From Streptomyces sp. L2 (lineage in GTDB: Bacteria; Actinomycetota; Actinomycetes; Streptomycetales; Streptomycetaceae): a DNA stretch of 64,000 nt. The position numbers were made by a program, and so were the translations under genes. The notes under the pieces were generated by a model. It searched no databases. It saw only the letters and a list, made by a program, of their open reading frames with translations, and was not told the origin of the DNA. Below, piece by piece: positions 26,741 through 35,310 of the stretch (positions within the stretch are counted from its first letter, which is position 1; each line of letters starts with the position of its first letter). Location of the stretch: the NCBI RefSeq assembly GCF_004124325.1, contig NZ_QBDT01000001.1:2976001-3040000 (forward strand). The letters are read 5' to 3'.

Positions 26741-29557
26741 CTACGGCGTGGTGGGCGGGGCCGACTGGGTCTGCTGGGGGGCGGGAGGCGGGGTTTCCGG
26801 CTGGGCCAGCGTGCCGGCGACCGTGGTGGCGAACGCCGTTGCGGCGGCGACCAGGACTGTGCCGGCCGGGACGGTGATGGAGGAGAGCCGGCGCAGGTTC
26901 CTGACCTGCGACCACTTCATTCCGGCGGCCCGCGCCAGCGACCACTCCCACCACAGACCCAGCAGCATGCAGAGCACGAGCGTCTGCCCGGCGGCCCCCG
27001 CGCAGCCGGCCGCCATGTCCGACCAGGACGGGTGCGCCGCGTACTGCGGGTCGATGGTGAGAGGCAGCATGGGCAGGACCTCGGCGGGAAGGATCACCAG
27101 CATCAGCCGGGCCGCCTTGCCGACCGGGGTGACGCCGCGCAGCAGAGCGTAGAAGTAGCCGAACACGAAGCCGTAGAGCGCCCAGTGGCCGAATCTCAGG
27201 ACCTTGGACAGCTCGTCGAGGTGGAACGGCATGAAGTAGTCCGCGCCGACGACGCCTCCGGTCACCGCCTTGTACGCCGCCCACGGCAGCGCCAGCAGCA
27301 GGGCGCGGCGCGCGCCGGCGAACCCGGCGGACCACGGGGTGCGTCCGGCGTTCGTGCCGAGGGCGTACTGCCGGGCCCGTCGCAGCCGTGACTCGGGGTC
27401 GTCGCGGTGACCGGGTACGGCCAGCCGTTCCCAGCGGTCGGTGAATTCGGCCACCTTCATGTCCCCGGCGAGCGAGGACCGTGCGGAGCGCTGGAAGTCG
27501 GCCCGGGTGTCCCAGATCAGCTGGGTGACCAGCCACCGTTCCATGAACCGGGCGTGCCCGCGCGCGCTGACCCGCCGCAGCCGCGCGGCGGACTCGGCGG
27601 AGCGGGGCGGCAGCAGCACCAGCGAGGCGAGACCCACCCAGAGGACGGCGGCCCCCTCTCCCCACATCGTCAGCGTCCGCAGGCTGGGGCTCCCGTACGC
27701 GGTCAGCGTCGCGCACACCAGCAGCAGCCGGCCCACTGGCTCCACGGCACGCCCGGCGCCGCCGAGGTCTCCGCGCCGCCGGAGGTAGAGGAGCTGGAGC
27801 ACGATCACGCAGACGGTGAGGACGAAGGGCAGCCATGCGGAGTACCCCCCGAACGGGCTGCGCTGGTACGCGGCCCAGTGGGCGTCGCCCCCCGACCCCA
27901 TCCGCTGGAGTGCGCTGAACGTGGCTTCTCTTGTCGCCGGGACAGGCGTCAGGTCCGCGATCAGGTAGGGAAGGAGCAACAGGGCCCAGAACAGCAGGAA
28001 GCAGAGCGCTTGAAGCGGCGGCCCGACAGTACGCCGCAGCGCGGGGGCCAACAGCGAGGCGAGGCAGGCCGCCGTGGGCCAGGTGCAGCAGAGGACGGCC
28101 AACTGCCCGCCCAGGGGCATGGACAGGTGCGGCCAGACGGCCATACCGGAAGGTGCGGAAGCGGAGATGAGCCAGCCCGCGCCCTTGATGTACGGGACCT
28201 CGCTGAGCCGGTGGGTGAGGAAGGCCGTCCAGACCAGGGCGGCCGCCGTGGGGGCCCAGCGTCGTAGCGCGCTGCCCTTGGGCCGCAAGCGCCCTGCCTG
28301 GGCCAGGACGACGAGGAGCAGCGCTGCGGCCGGTACCGCCGTCCAGGTGGCGGACGGCATTTCCTCCCCGGCGGCGGCGAGGAGGAGCAGTGCGCACAGC
28401 GGGGACAGGCAACCGGTGAGGAGTGCGGACACCGAGGGTGGTCTGCCGGTCCGCACACGGCGCGTGAACCACCAGAACGCCACCGGCAGCACGTACCACC
28501 ACCACAGGCCCAGGTAGGCGCCGGGAGCCCAGACGAAGCCGGGCGCCATCGGGGCGACGCCGGAGACGTTGACGACCGTGACGGTGCCGGGCCACTGCAG
28601 CGAGATCTGCGGGCCGCCGTAGAGCGCGCACACGACCACGGCCGCCCCGAGCAGCGCCGTCGCCCACTTCCACCTGCGCGGTACGGCGGGACCCGCCGGC
28701 CCCGCCACCAGGAGGGCGACGACGGCGGTGATCCCGGCGATGGCGGCCACGAGGGAGGCCAGCAGCTCGGCGCGCGCCTGGTGCCGCTGGACCGGTGGTC
28801 CGAACACCTTCACGTCGCGGGTCAGGACGAGCGTGCGGGCGCCGTCCCCCGCCTTGGGCGGCGCCCCGGATGCCCGGCGCAGTCGCCAGGTGAGGGTGGT
28901 GCCGTCCTGCGCGTCGACTGGCCCCCGGATGCGGCTGAACGACCACTTGGGCGCGTTCACCGTCATCGTCCAGACGGCCGGATAGCCATCATCCGTGCCG
29001 AGCAACTCGCCCACGGGTTCCGGCGCGATCTCAAGTCTCGGCCGACCGGACCGGACGTGCATGTTCGCGGTGGAGCGGAGCCACACGTGCGCGGGCGCCC
29101 GCGCGGACTCCTGGGTCACCCTGGTGGTGTCATGGTGCGAACCGTCGTAGACCGGCTGCCTGCCGTCGAGCAGGACGGTGGGGCCGAGGCAGTCCCCCGA
29201 ACCGTCCGCTCTCAGGGCTGCCAGGGCGGTGCTCCGGGCGGGCAGCGTGTACCGGCAGGTCTGGGTGATCACGACGTCCTGCCGGGCCTCGTCCCAGCCG
29301 ACCGCGATCAGCACCGTGCCGACGCGCTCGGCCGGCTCGTTCCCGTCCGCCGCCACCGCCCGGCCGCCTGCAGCCGCCAAGCACAGGCACAGGCAGAACA
29401 GCCCCAGCAGGAGCCCCGCACCGGCTCTTACCAGCAGGGCGACTCGCGACCGCCCACCCCTCGACCGTCCCACGTCCCCGCCCCCCCGGCCGCAGCACCC
29501 CACCCGCCGTGATCCCCGCCGACTCCCGCCGTTGCCGACGATGATGGCCCGGTTCAT
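26741..29557 (-). CDS. Large multi-spanning membrane protein of unknown function
   Basis: About 938 residues from ATG 29557, which has only a weak ribosome site. GTG 29473, just before the first hydrophobic segment, is another choice, and the frame is open upstream to 29650. An N-terminal hydrophobic stretch (GLLLGLFCLCLCLAAAGG) is followed by an exported domain of ~190 residues. At least ten transmembrane segments follow, split by a cytoplasmic Arg-rich region (residues ~640-760). The phrases RARQYALGTNAGRTPW and KWSQVRNLRRLSSITVPAGT recall a Streptomyces membrane protein family I believe is called DUF6185, but I hold this loosely. No transporter or enzyme motif is seen. Confidence 0.75.
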   Translation of the reverse strand: MNRAIIVGNGGSRRGSRRVGCCGRGGGDVGRSRGGRSRVALLVRAGAGLLLGLFCLCLCLAAAGGRAVAADGNEPAERVGTVLIAVGWDEARQDVVITQTCRYTLPARSTALAALRADGSGDCLGPTVLLDGRQPVYDGSHHDTTRVTQESARAPAHVWLRSTANMHVRSGRPRLEIAPEPVGELLGTDDGYPAVWTMTVNAPKWSFSRIRGPVDAQDGTTLTWRLRRASGAPPKAGDGARTLVLTRDVKVFGPPVQRHQARAELLASLVAAIAGITAVVALLVAGPAGPAVPRRWKWATALLGAAVVVCALYGGPQISLQWPGTVTVVNVSGVAPMAPGFVWAPGAYLGLWWWYVLPVAFWWFTRRVRTGRPPSVSALLTGCLSPLCALLLLAAAGEEMPSATWTAVPAAALLLVVLAQAGRLRPKGSALRRWAPTAAALVWTAFLTHRLSEVPYIKGAGWLISASAPSGMAVWPHLSMPLGGQLAVLCCTWPTAACLASLLAPALRRTVGPPLQALCFLLFWALLLLPYLIADLTPVPATREATFSALQRMGSGGDAHWAAYQRSPFGGYSAWLPFVLTVCVIVLQLLYLRRRGDLGGAGRAVEPVGRLLLVCATLTAYGSPSLRTLTMWGEGAAVLWVGLASLVLLPPRSAESAARLRRVSARGHARFMERWLVTQLIWDTRADFQRSARSSLAGDMKVAEFTDRWERLAVPGHRDDPESRLRRARQYALGTNAGRTPWSAGFAGARRALLLALPWAAYKAVTGGVVGADYFMPFHLDELSKVLRFGHWALYGFVFGYFYALLRGVTPVGKAARLMLVILPAEVLPMLPLTIDPQYAAHPSWSDMAAGCAGAAGQTLVLCMLLGLWWEWSLARAAGMKWSQVRNLRRLSSITVPAGTVLVAAATAFATTVAGTLAQPETPPPAPQQTQSAPPTTP

Positions 29558-29616
29558 GCCCGTCCGGGACGCCTTCGACCGAAGACGTGCGTGCGGTGTC
29601 CGCGGCCCGGCCCGCG

Positions 29617-30246
29617 CTAGGCCCCGGTGTCGCTCTGCCGTGACGGCCACTCAGGGGCCGGGTCCTCGGTGAACAGGGGCCGCAGCGCGCCGATGACCGC
29701 GCCGACGCAGATGTCGCGCAACTCGGCGCGGGTGCACGTCTCGTGGGTGAGCCAGTCGACGCAGAGGACCCGGACGAAGACCAGCCAGCTCTTGAGGACG
29801 CCGGAGACGGCCTCGCGGGTGCGTTCGTCGGCGAGGGGGAGCACGGCCAGCAGCCGGGCACGGAGGGTGTCCAGCTCGTTCGTCATGATCGTCTGGATGA
29901 CGGGGTCGCCCGCGAGGACGCGGTTGGCCGTGAGGACCGCGCTGCGGTTGGCGACGAAGTAGTCGAGGTGGACGTCCATGCCCTGGACGAGCTGCTCCAC
30001 CAGGGAGTCGGCCGGATCGAGCCGGGTCTCGGCGAGCAGCCGGTCGGCGGCCTCCTGGTAGACGGCCGCGAACAGGGCGTGCTTGCTGGGGAAGTGACGG
30101 TAGAGCAGGGCCCGGGAGACGCGGGCCTCCTCGGCGACCTCCTCCATCAGCACGTCGTCGTAGGGACGGGCCGCGAAGAGCCGCGCTCCGACGGCGAGGA
30201 GCTGCGCGCGGCGGTCGGCGGGGCTGAGTCGCTGGCGGGGAGGCAC
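29617..30246 (-). CDS. TetR-family repressor
   Basis: 209 residues. The N-terminal helix-turn-helix is typical (SPADRRAQLLAVGARLFAARPYDDVLMEEVAEEARVSRALLYRHFPSKHALFAAVY). The C-terminal ligand domain is all-helical and unassigned. The start is ATG 30246. Two near-identical palindromes lie at 30260-30308, between this gene and a divergent small membrane protein gene. The layout suggests it represses both itself and that neighbour. Confidence 0.93.
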   Translation of the reverse strand: MPPRQRLSPADRRAQLLAVGARLFAARPYDDVLMEEVAEEARVSRALLYRHFPSKHALFAAVYQEAADRLLAETRLDPADSLVEQLVQGMDVHLDYFVANRSAVLTANRVLAGDPVIQTIMTNELDTLRARLLAVLPLADERTREAVSGVLKSWLVFVRVLCVDWLTHETCTRAELRDICVGAVIGALRPLFTEDPAPEWPSRQSDTGA

Positions 30247-30259
30247 GCGCCAAGGTTAC

Positions 30260-30308
30260 TTGACACGTGTCTACCAGCGGCCGCAGGCTGCTAGTAGACA
30301 TGTGTCAA
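30260..30308. promoter_or_regulatory. Paired TetR-type operators
   Basis: TTGACACGTGTCTA (30260-30273) and TAGACATGTGTCAA (30295-30308) are reverse complements with one difference. Each is itself nearly palindromic around GACAC/TGTGTC. They sit in the 91-base gap between the divergent tetR and membrane-protein genes. Confidence 0.8.
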
Positions 30309-30337
30309 CCAGACGGCCGGTACGGTTCGGAGGGATC

Positions 30338-30751
30338 ATGGCAAGGGCTCTGCGTACGCTCACCCAGCTGATGGGTTGGTCCTCTGTGGCGATCGGCCTG
30401 TTCCACGTGGCCCTCGGCAACGCGGCCATCCCCGGGGCCGGTTCGGCCGGCACGACGATCGACAGCTGGGGGCGGTTCATGGGCTCCAGCTTCGTCGGGT
30501 ACGGGCTGGCGTGGATCTGGGCCGCGCGGCAGCGGCCGATCCCGGCGGCAGTCGTGCGATGGCTGGCCGGTGTCTTCCTGCTGGGCGCGGCGGGCCGCTT
30601 CCTCTCCCTCGCGGTGGCCGGCCGGCCGCAGTGGTTCCAGCTCGCGCTCACCGCGATCGAGGTCGCCCTGCCCCCCGTCTTCTTCTGGCTGGCCGACGCG
30701 GAGGAGCGGACCGAGCGCGTCGCCGCGGAGCCGGCGCCCGCCGGGCGCTGA
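30338..30751 (+). CDS. Small membrane protein, DUF4345-like
   Basis: 137 residues from ATG 30338, behind GGAGGGATC. Four hydrophobic segments are visible: LMGWSSVAIGLFHVALG, FMGSSFVGYGLAWIWAA, VVRWLAGVFLLGAAGRFLSL and LALTAIEVALPPVFFWL. The pattern, with short charged loops and RWLAG...GRFLSL, resembles DUF4345/DUF4267 proteins of unknown function. It is divergent from the TetR gene and downstream of the paired operators, so it is probably the regulated target and may help export or exclude the TetR ligand. That role is inferred. Confidence 0.8.
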   Translation: MARALRTLTQLMGWSSVAIGLFHVALGNAAIPGAGSAGTTIDSWGRFMGSSFVGYGLAWIWAARQRPIPAAVVRWLAGVFLLGAAGRFLSLAVAGRPQWFQLALTAIEVALPPVFFWLADAEERTERVAAEPAPAGR

Positions 30752-31081
30752 AACACGCCGCTGGACTGCTGGGCCCGACGCCCGGGTTAAGCACGGAATA
30801 AGGAATTCCGTCACGTGGTGGCGGAATTCTTAATTCCTTTTGGTCGTCCGGTAATTGTTCGCCGCTCAACTTCTTTCGGATGCTGAAATTGGTTGATTCC
30901 AGGCACCATCGCGTGTCAGGATTGATATGGCCGCACAGCGAACGGGGGTTCGCGGCCACAGGGGGAACAGAGAACACCCTTCTGCATGCGCACACCCGGC
31001 GTTCACCGCCGACAAGCCCACGGAGCAGCCGCAGTCGGCGCATCGCCCTGCGCTCGCCCCGACTCCACGGTTTGGAATCTT
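30752..31081 (+). promoter_or_regulatory. Leader / promoter region of the Dap gene cluster
   Basis: 330 bases between stop 30751 and the first Dap gene. After the terminator, 30842-30935 is markedly AT-richer than the surroundings (ATGCTGAAATTGGTTGATTC and onwards) and is the probable promoter of the operon. Exact boxes are not clear. Confidence 0.5.
30799..30841 (+). terminator. AT-rich hairpin terminator
   Basis: An imperfect stem, with GAATTCCG (30803-30810) pairing CGGAATTC (30822-30829) and AAGGAATT pairing AATTCCTT, is followed by TTTTGG. It ends the membrane-protein transcript before the Dap gene cluster. Confidence 0.75.
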
Positions 31082-32071
31082 GTGATAGCGGAAGAAGTCT
31101 ACGATCTCGTACTGGACGACGTCTTCGTCCGACTCGACCAACTCGTACCGGGAAGCTCGCTCTATCTGAAACTGGAAGGCCTGAATCCGGCAGGCTCCGT
31201 CAAACTCAAGACGGCGATAGCGCTCGTCCGCGACGCCGAGGAGCAGGTCGCGAAATCGGGCCGCACCTTTCCGCGGACCAAACTGATCGAATCGACCTCC
31301 GGGAACCTCGGGGTCGCGCTGGCCATGGTCTGCGCTGCCAAGGGCTACGCGCTCACCTGCGTCACCGATCCGAACGCCAACCGCCAGTCGGTCCAGCTGA
31401 TGCGGACGCTCGGCGCCGAGGTCGTCGTCATCGACGCCCCCGACGCGAACGGCGGCTTCCTGCAGTCCCGGATCGACTACATCAGGCGGCGCCTGCGCCG
31501 CGACCCGCACACGCACTGGCTCAACCAGTACGCCAACCCCGCGGGCCCCCAGGCCCACCGGGACCGCACCGGCCGGGCCATCTTCGAGCACATCGGCCAC
31601 GCCGACTACGTGTTCGTCGGCGCCGGAACCACGGGGACCCTGATGGGCTGCGGGGCGTACCTGCGCCGGCACAGCCCCACCACCCGCATCGTCGCCGTCG
31701 ACAGCGTCGGCTCGGTGACCTTCGGCGGCCCGCCCGCCCGGCGGCACATCCCCGGGCTCGGCACCAGCAGACGGCCCGAGATCCTCGACCCGGCCCTGGT
31801 GGACGACCTCGTGCTCGTCCCCGAATCCGCCTCCGTCGACATGTGCCACGCCCTCGCCAGAGAACGCGGACTGCTCTTCGGCGGCTCGACGGGCACCGTC
31901 CTCGCCGCCGTGCAGATGGCCGCGAAAGACATCCCGGACGGCAGCATCGTGGTGGCCATTTCGCCGGACTTCGGCGACCGCTATCTCGACACCCTCTACG
32001 ACGACCGATGGGTGTCCGAGCGCTGGCCCGCGGAGATCGACGCGGAAATGAGCACCGGCATCGGCGCCTGA
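31082..32071 (+). CDS. sbnA: SbnA-type 2,3-diaminopropionate biosynthesis enzyme (PLP)
   Basis: 329 residues from GTG 31082, with GGAATCTT upstream. An upstream ATG at 30986 would add 32 Arg/Ala-rich residues with no ribosome site and no counterpart in the family. It is a cysteine-synthase-fold PLP enzyme: the PLP lysine is Lys41 in GLNPAGSVKLK, ESTSGNLGVALA binds the substrate carboxylate, and GAGTTGTLMG binds phosphate. The SVKLK form and the adjacent sbnB gene point to SbnA. SbnA joins O-phospho-L-serine and L-glutamate to ACEGA, the precursor of L-2,3-diaminopropionate. It is the first gene of a five-gene operon, and a single in-frame TGA separates it from sbnB. Confidence 0.88.
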   Translation: MIAEEVYDLVLDDVFVRLDQLVPGSSLYLKLEGLNPAGSVKLKTAIALVRDAEEQVAKSGRTFPRTKLIESTSGNLGVALAMVCAAKGYALTCVTDPNANRQSVQLMRTLGAEVVVIDAPDANGGFLQSRIDYIRRRLRRDPHTHWLNQYANPAGPQAHRDRTGRAIFEHIGHADYVFVGAGTTGTLMGCGAYLRRHSPTTRIVAVDSVGSVTFGGPPARRHIPGLGTSRRPEILDPALVDDLVLVPESASVDMCHALARERGLLFGGSTGTVLAAVQMAAKDIPDGSIVVAISPDFGDRYLDTLYDDRWVSERWPAEIDAEMSTGIGA

Positions 32072-32176
32072 GTCGACAACGAAACCGACACCGAAATCGA
32101 CGCCGAAATCGTCGGCGAAATCAACAGCGACATCGACAGTGCGATATCTCGGGCGCGCGCCCGAGAAGGGGGAAAA
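32072..32176 (+). other. 35-codon open spacer joining sbnA and sbnB in frame
   Basis: After the sbnA TGA the same frame stays open for 35 codons up to the sbnB GTG. The conceptual peptide is acidic and repetitive (ETDTEIDAEIVGEINSDIDS), like the sbnA C-terminal WPAEIDAE. The DNA has a degenerate CGAAATCGACG repeat. AGGGGG at 32167-32172 gives sbnB its own ribosome site. Confidence 0.7.
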
Positions 32177-33178
32177 GTGTTCGACTTCGACATCGTCACG
32201 GGTAAAGCCGTGCGCGAAATCCTGCTGAATTCCCGCAGTACGGTCCTGGACATCGTGGAACGCGCGTACGTCGCCCACGAGCGGGGCGACTCCGTCAACC
32301 CCGACAGCTATTTCCTGCGCTTCCCCGACAAGCCGGACTCGCGGATCATCGCGCTGCCCGCCTTCCTCGGCGACGATGTACAGCTGGCCGGCATCAAGTG
32401 GATCGCCAGCTTCCCCAAGAACACCGCGTCCGGTCTCCCCCGGGCCTCGGCGGTCCTCGTCCTCAACGACTACGAGACCGGCTACCCGGTCGCCTGCCTC
32501 GAAGCCGCCGGGATCAGCGCCGCGCGCACCGCCGCCTCGGCCGCCGTGGCCGCCCGCACCCTGCGGCCCGGCGGCTACCCGGGCACCACCATCGCGGTCG
32601 TGGGCGGCGGAGTCATCGCCCGCACCATCTGCGACTACCTGCACGCGGCGGGCTGCGCCCCGGACTCCTACGTGGTCCACGACATCGACGAGGCGTCCGG
32701 CCGGGCGCTCGCCGACCACATCCGCATCACCCAGGGCCGCCCCGCCTCGTTCACCGCCGACCGGGACACCGCCCTGGCCGCGGACACCGTCGTGTTCGCC
32801 ACGACGGCGCTCGAACCGTACGTGACCACGCCGTTCCGCGCGGACCAGGTCGTCCTGAACATCTCCCTGCGGGATCTCGCGCCCGAAGTGGTCCTGGCCG
32901 CCGACAACATCCTCGACGACGTCGAGCACTGCCTGAAGGCCGGCACCTCCCCGCATCTGGCCGAACAGCTCTCCGGCTCCCGCTCGTTCGTCACCGGCAC
33001 CCTCGCGGGCGTACTGAACGGCGGGGTGACGCTCACCCCCGGCCGGCCGGTGATCTTCTCCCCGTTCGGACTCGGCGTCCTCGACCTGGCCGTCGGCGCC
33101 CACGTCCTCACGCAGGCACGCGCCGACGGAACGGCGCTCGCGGTGCCGGACTTCTTCGGGGAGACGAGCCGGTGGTGA
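32177..33178 (+). CDS. sbnB: SbnB-type 2,3-diaminopropionate biosynthesis dehydrogenase
   Basis: 333 residues from GTG 32177, with AGGGGG spaced correctly. It belongs to the ornithine cyclodeaminase / mu-crystallin family: NAD site TIAVVGGGVIARTICDYL, and the N-terminal stretch MFDFDIVTGKAVREILL found in SbnB proteins. SbnB oxidises ACEGA to release L-2,3-diaminopropionate and 2-oxoglutarate. It is paired in order with sbnA, which supports a Dap product over ornithine or proline. Its stop overlaps the next gene's start (GTGA), indicating translational coupling. Confidence 0.9.
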   Translation: MFDFDIVTGKAVREILLNSRSTVLDIVERAYVAHERGDSVNPDSYFLRFPDKPDSRIIALPAFLGDDVQLAGIKWIASFPKNTASGLPRASAVLVLNDYETGYPVACLEAAGISAARTAASAAVAARTLRPGGYPGTTIAVVGGGVIARTICDYLHAAGCAPDSYVVHDIDEASGRALADHIRITQGRPASFTADRDTALAADTVVFATTALEPYVTTPFRADQVVLNISLRDLAPEVVLAADNILDDVEHCLKAGTSPHLAEQLSGSRSFVTGTLAGVLNGGVTLTPGRPVIFSPFGLGVLDLAVGAHVLTQARADGTALAVPDFFGETSRW

Positions 33179-33207
33179 CGACGACAGAGGTGGTGACGAC
33201 GACAGAG
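33172..33207 (+). repeat. 18-base tandem duplication at a gene start
   Basis: GTGGTGACGACGACAGAG occurs twice in direct succession and encodes VVTTTE twice. Each copy carries candidate GTG starts for the FAD protein, and the first overlaps the sbnB stop. Confidence 0.9.
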
Positions 33208-35310
33208 GGTCCTTCCCCGACCCCGGCGCCCGCGTCGGTGGTGATCATCGGGGCGGGGTCGCGCGGGCTCGGTCTGCTGGAACGGCTGATCTCCCACACC
33301 CTCGCCCACCCGTTCCCGCTCGTCGTGCACCTGGTGGACCCCGGCCTCCCGGGCCCCGGGTTCCACCGCGCCGACGACCCCGACCACCTGCTGCTGAACA
33401 CCGTCTGCGCACAGCTCACGGCGTTCGCGGACACGGACATGGTCGACGGCCCCGCACCACTGTCCGGGCCGTCGCTCCACACCTGGTGCCTGGAGCGCGA
33501 CCTGCGCCTGGACGAGGACGGGTTCACCGTACGGCCCGGCCGCGGACGGCAGATCAGGCCCAACGACTTCCTGCCCCGCCGGCTGCTGAGCGAGTACCTC
33601 ACCTGGGCCGCGCAGCGCATCACGGAGGCCGCGCCCGACTGCCTGACCCTGGTCCGGCACGCGACCACGGCGACCGACGTCCTCTCCGGTGACTCGGACG
33701 GGGCAGCCGGTGACGCCGACCGGGCAACCGGTGACCCCGCCGGGGCGGCCGGTGACGCCGACGGGGCGGCCGGTGACGCCCGCGAGACGGTCGTACTCGC
33801 CGACGGCGGCCGTATCACCGCCGACGCCGTCTTCGTCACCGTCGGACACCATTCCCTCCACGTGCCGCCACCGCCCGCGGACGCGCCGCGGTCGATCGGC
33901 CGCCCCTATCCGCTGCCCGACGCCGTCGAGTCGGTCGCCCCCGGCGACCGGGTCGCGGTCCTCGGCACCGGGCTGACGGCCATGGACGTGATCGCCACCC
34001 TCACCGTGGGCCGCGGCGGCCGGCACGTCCGCGACGGTGAACGGCTGCGCTACGAACGCGGCGGCCGCGAACCCCTCATCGTGCTGGCCAACCGCTCCGG
34101 GCTGCCCGCACGGAGCCGGCCGCACCTCAACCCCGGCCGGATCCGCCCCGTACCGATCGCGCTGACCGAGCAGCGGCTGGCCGCACTGCGCGCACAGCGT
34201 CCGGACGGCAGGCTGCGCTTCACCAAGGACGTCCTGCCGCTGGTCGTCGCCGAGATGGAACTCGCCTGGTACCGCACCCTGCTGGCCCGGGCGCTGGGCG
34301 GACGCCCGGCCGACGCCGAGCGCGCCGCCGCCGAACTGGCGGACGACGCACGCGAGTCTGGCTTCGAGCGGCAACTCGACGCACTGCGCGCACGGTTCGG
34401 CCCGGCTCCGGTCCGCGACCTGCTGACCGGTACGGCCACGCCCCCCGCGGACGCCACCGAGGCTCCCGCCCGCTCATGGCCCGGGCCCGACGACTACGCC
34501 GCCCACTTCACCACCGCGATCGAGGACGACCTCGCGGAGGCACGGGCCGGCCTCGGGGTCAGTCCGCTGAAGGAGGCCCTGGAAGTCCTGCGCGACCACC
34601 GTGACATCCTGCGCGCCGCCGTCGACGCGCCGGGACTGGACGAGGAGTCGTCGGCGTACTTCTTCGGCACCTTCGCCCCGCTGGTGAACCGCCTGGTGAT
34701 CGGCCCGCAGCTCGACCGCTCGGCGGAGCTCCTCTCCCTGCTCGACGCGGGCGTGGTGCGGCTCGGGCCCGGGCCCGCGCCGAAGGTCGTCCCGCCGTCC
34801 GGCGGCGGCCCCTGGCGGCTGGAGTCGACCCTGCTGGAGCAGCACACCGCCGTGGAGGTCGACCACGTGGTGCACGCCCATGTCGCCGAGCCCGCTGCCG
34901 AGTTGGTGACCGGCTCCCTGCTGCGCCGCCTGGTCCGGGCCGGCCGCGCCCGCACGCGCACCGCGGGCCGGGCCAACCTGCCGGGGCTGGACGTCAACCG
35001 GCAGGGCCAGGGCATCTGCCGGACCGGCGCGGTCCAGCCCCGCCTGTTCTTCCTGGGCCCGCACACGGAGGGCTCCAGCTACTACAACCACTACGTCCCC
35101 TCCCCCGGCGCACCTTCGCGTGCGCTGAAGGACGCGGAACTGGCCCTCACCACGGCACTGCCGGAGCTGACCGGACACCAGACCGACACCGGACACCGGA
35201 CCGACAGCGCACATAGGACCGACAGCGGACATCCCGCCACCGGACACCGAACCACCGGGCGCCCCGCCACCGACCGCCGGCCGACCGAGACCGACAAGAG
35301 GAACCGATGA
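33175..35310 (+). CDS. FAD/NAD(P)-binding protein, putative flavin monooxygenase
   Basis: 711 residues from GTG 33175 (GTGA overlap with sbnB; GGGGAG lies ~8 bases upstream). The N-terminal FAD motif is SVVIIGAGSRGLGLLERL. A second dinucleotide fold reads DRVAVLGTGLTAMDVIATL. ATG-like phrases such as FVTVGHHSLHVP and FFLGPHTEGSSYYNHYVPSPG match the FAD-NAD(P)-binding group (Pfam 13454-like) found near natural-product genes. It probably oxidises Dap or a Dap derivative, for instance by N-hydroxylation; this is inference. Two low-complexity parts are odd: an Asp/Gly/Ala repeat at ~173-205 and a His/Thr/Asp tail at ~665-705. Confidence 0.8.
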   Translation: MTTTEVVTTTEGPSPTPAPASVVIIGAGSRGLGLLERLISHTLAHPFPLVVHLVDPGLPGPGFHRADDPDHLLLNTVCAQLTAFADTDMVDGPAPLSGPSLHTWCLERDLRLDEDGFTVRPGRGRQIRPNDFLPRRLLSEYLTWAAQRITEAAPDCLTLVRHATTATDVLSGDSDGAAGDADRATGDPAGAAGDADGAAGDARETVVLADGGRITADAVFVTVGHHSLHVPPPPADAPRSIGRPYPLPDAVESVAPGDRVAVLGTGLTAMDVIATLTVGRGGRHVRDGERLRYERGGREPLIVLANRSGLPARSRPHLNPGRIRPVPIALTEQRLAALRAQRPDGRLRFTKDVLPLVVAEMELAWYRTLLARALGGRPADAERAAAELADDARESGFERQLDALRARFGPAPVRDLLTGTATPPADATEAPARSWPGPDDYAAHFTTAIEDDLAEARAGLGVSPLKEALEVLRDHRDILRAAVDAPGLDEESSAYFFGTFAPLVNRLVIGPQLDRSAELLSLLDAGVVRLGPGPAPKVVPPSGGGPWRLESTLLEQHTAVEVDHVVHAHVAEPAAELVTGSLLRRLVRAGRARTRTAGRANLPGLDVNRQGQGICRTGAVQPRLFFLGPHTEGSSYYNHYVPSPGAPSRALKDAELALTTALPELTGHQTDTGHRTDSAHRTDSGHPATGHRTTGRPATDRRPTETDKRNR
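33692..33783 (+). repeat. Degenerate tandem repeat encoding GDADGAA units
   Basis: About five imperfect units of the type GGGGCGGCCGGTGACGCCGAC encode GDADGAAGDA-like peptides inside the FAD protein, at a loop between the two nucleotide folds. Confidence 0.8.
35165..35285 (+). repeat. Tandem repeat encoding a TGHRTDS-type C-terminal tail
   Basis: Imperfect ~18-21-base units encode TGHQTD, TGHRTD, SAHRTD, SGHPA and TGHRTT at the end of the FAD protein, just before the ATGA junction. The tail is basic, His-rich and probably disordered. Confidence 0.8.

Noticed and set aside
30986..31081. Longer N-terminus for the SbnA protein
   Set aside because: The extra 32 residues are Arg/Ala-rich, have no ribosome site and no counterpart in SbnA; GTG 31082 fits better.
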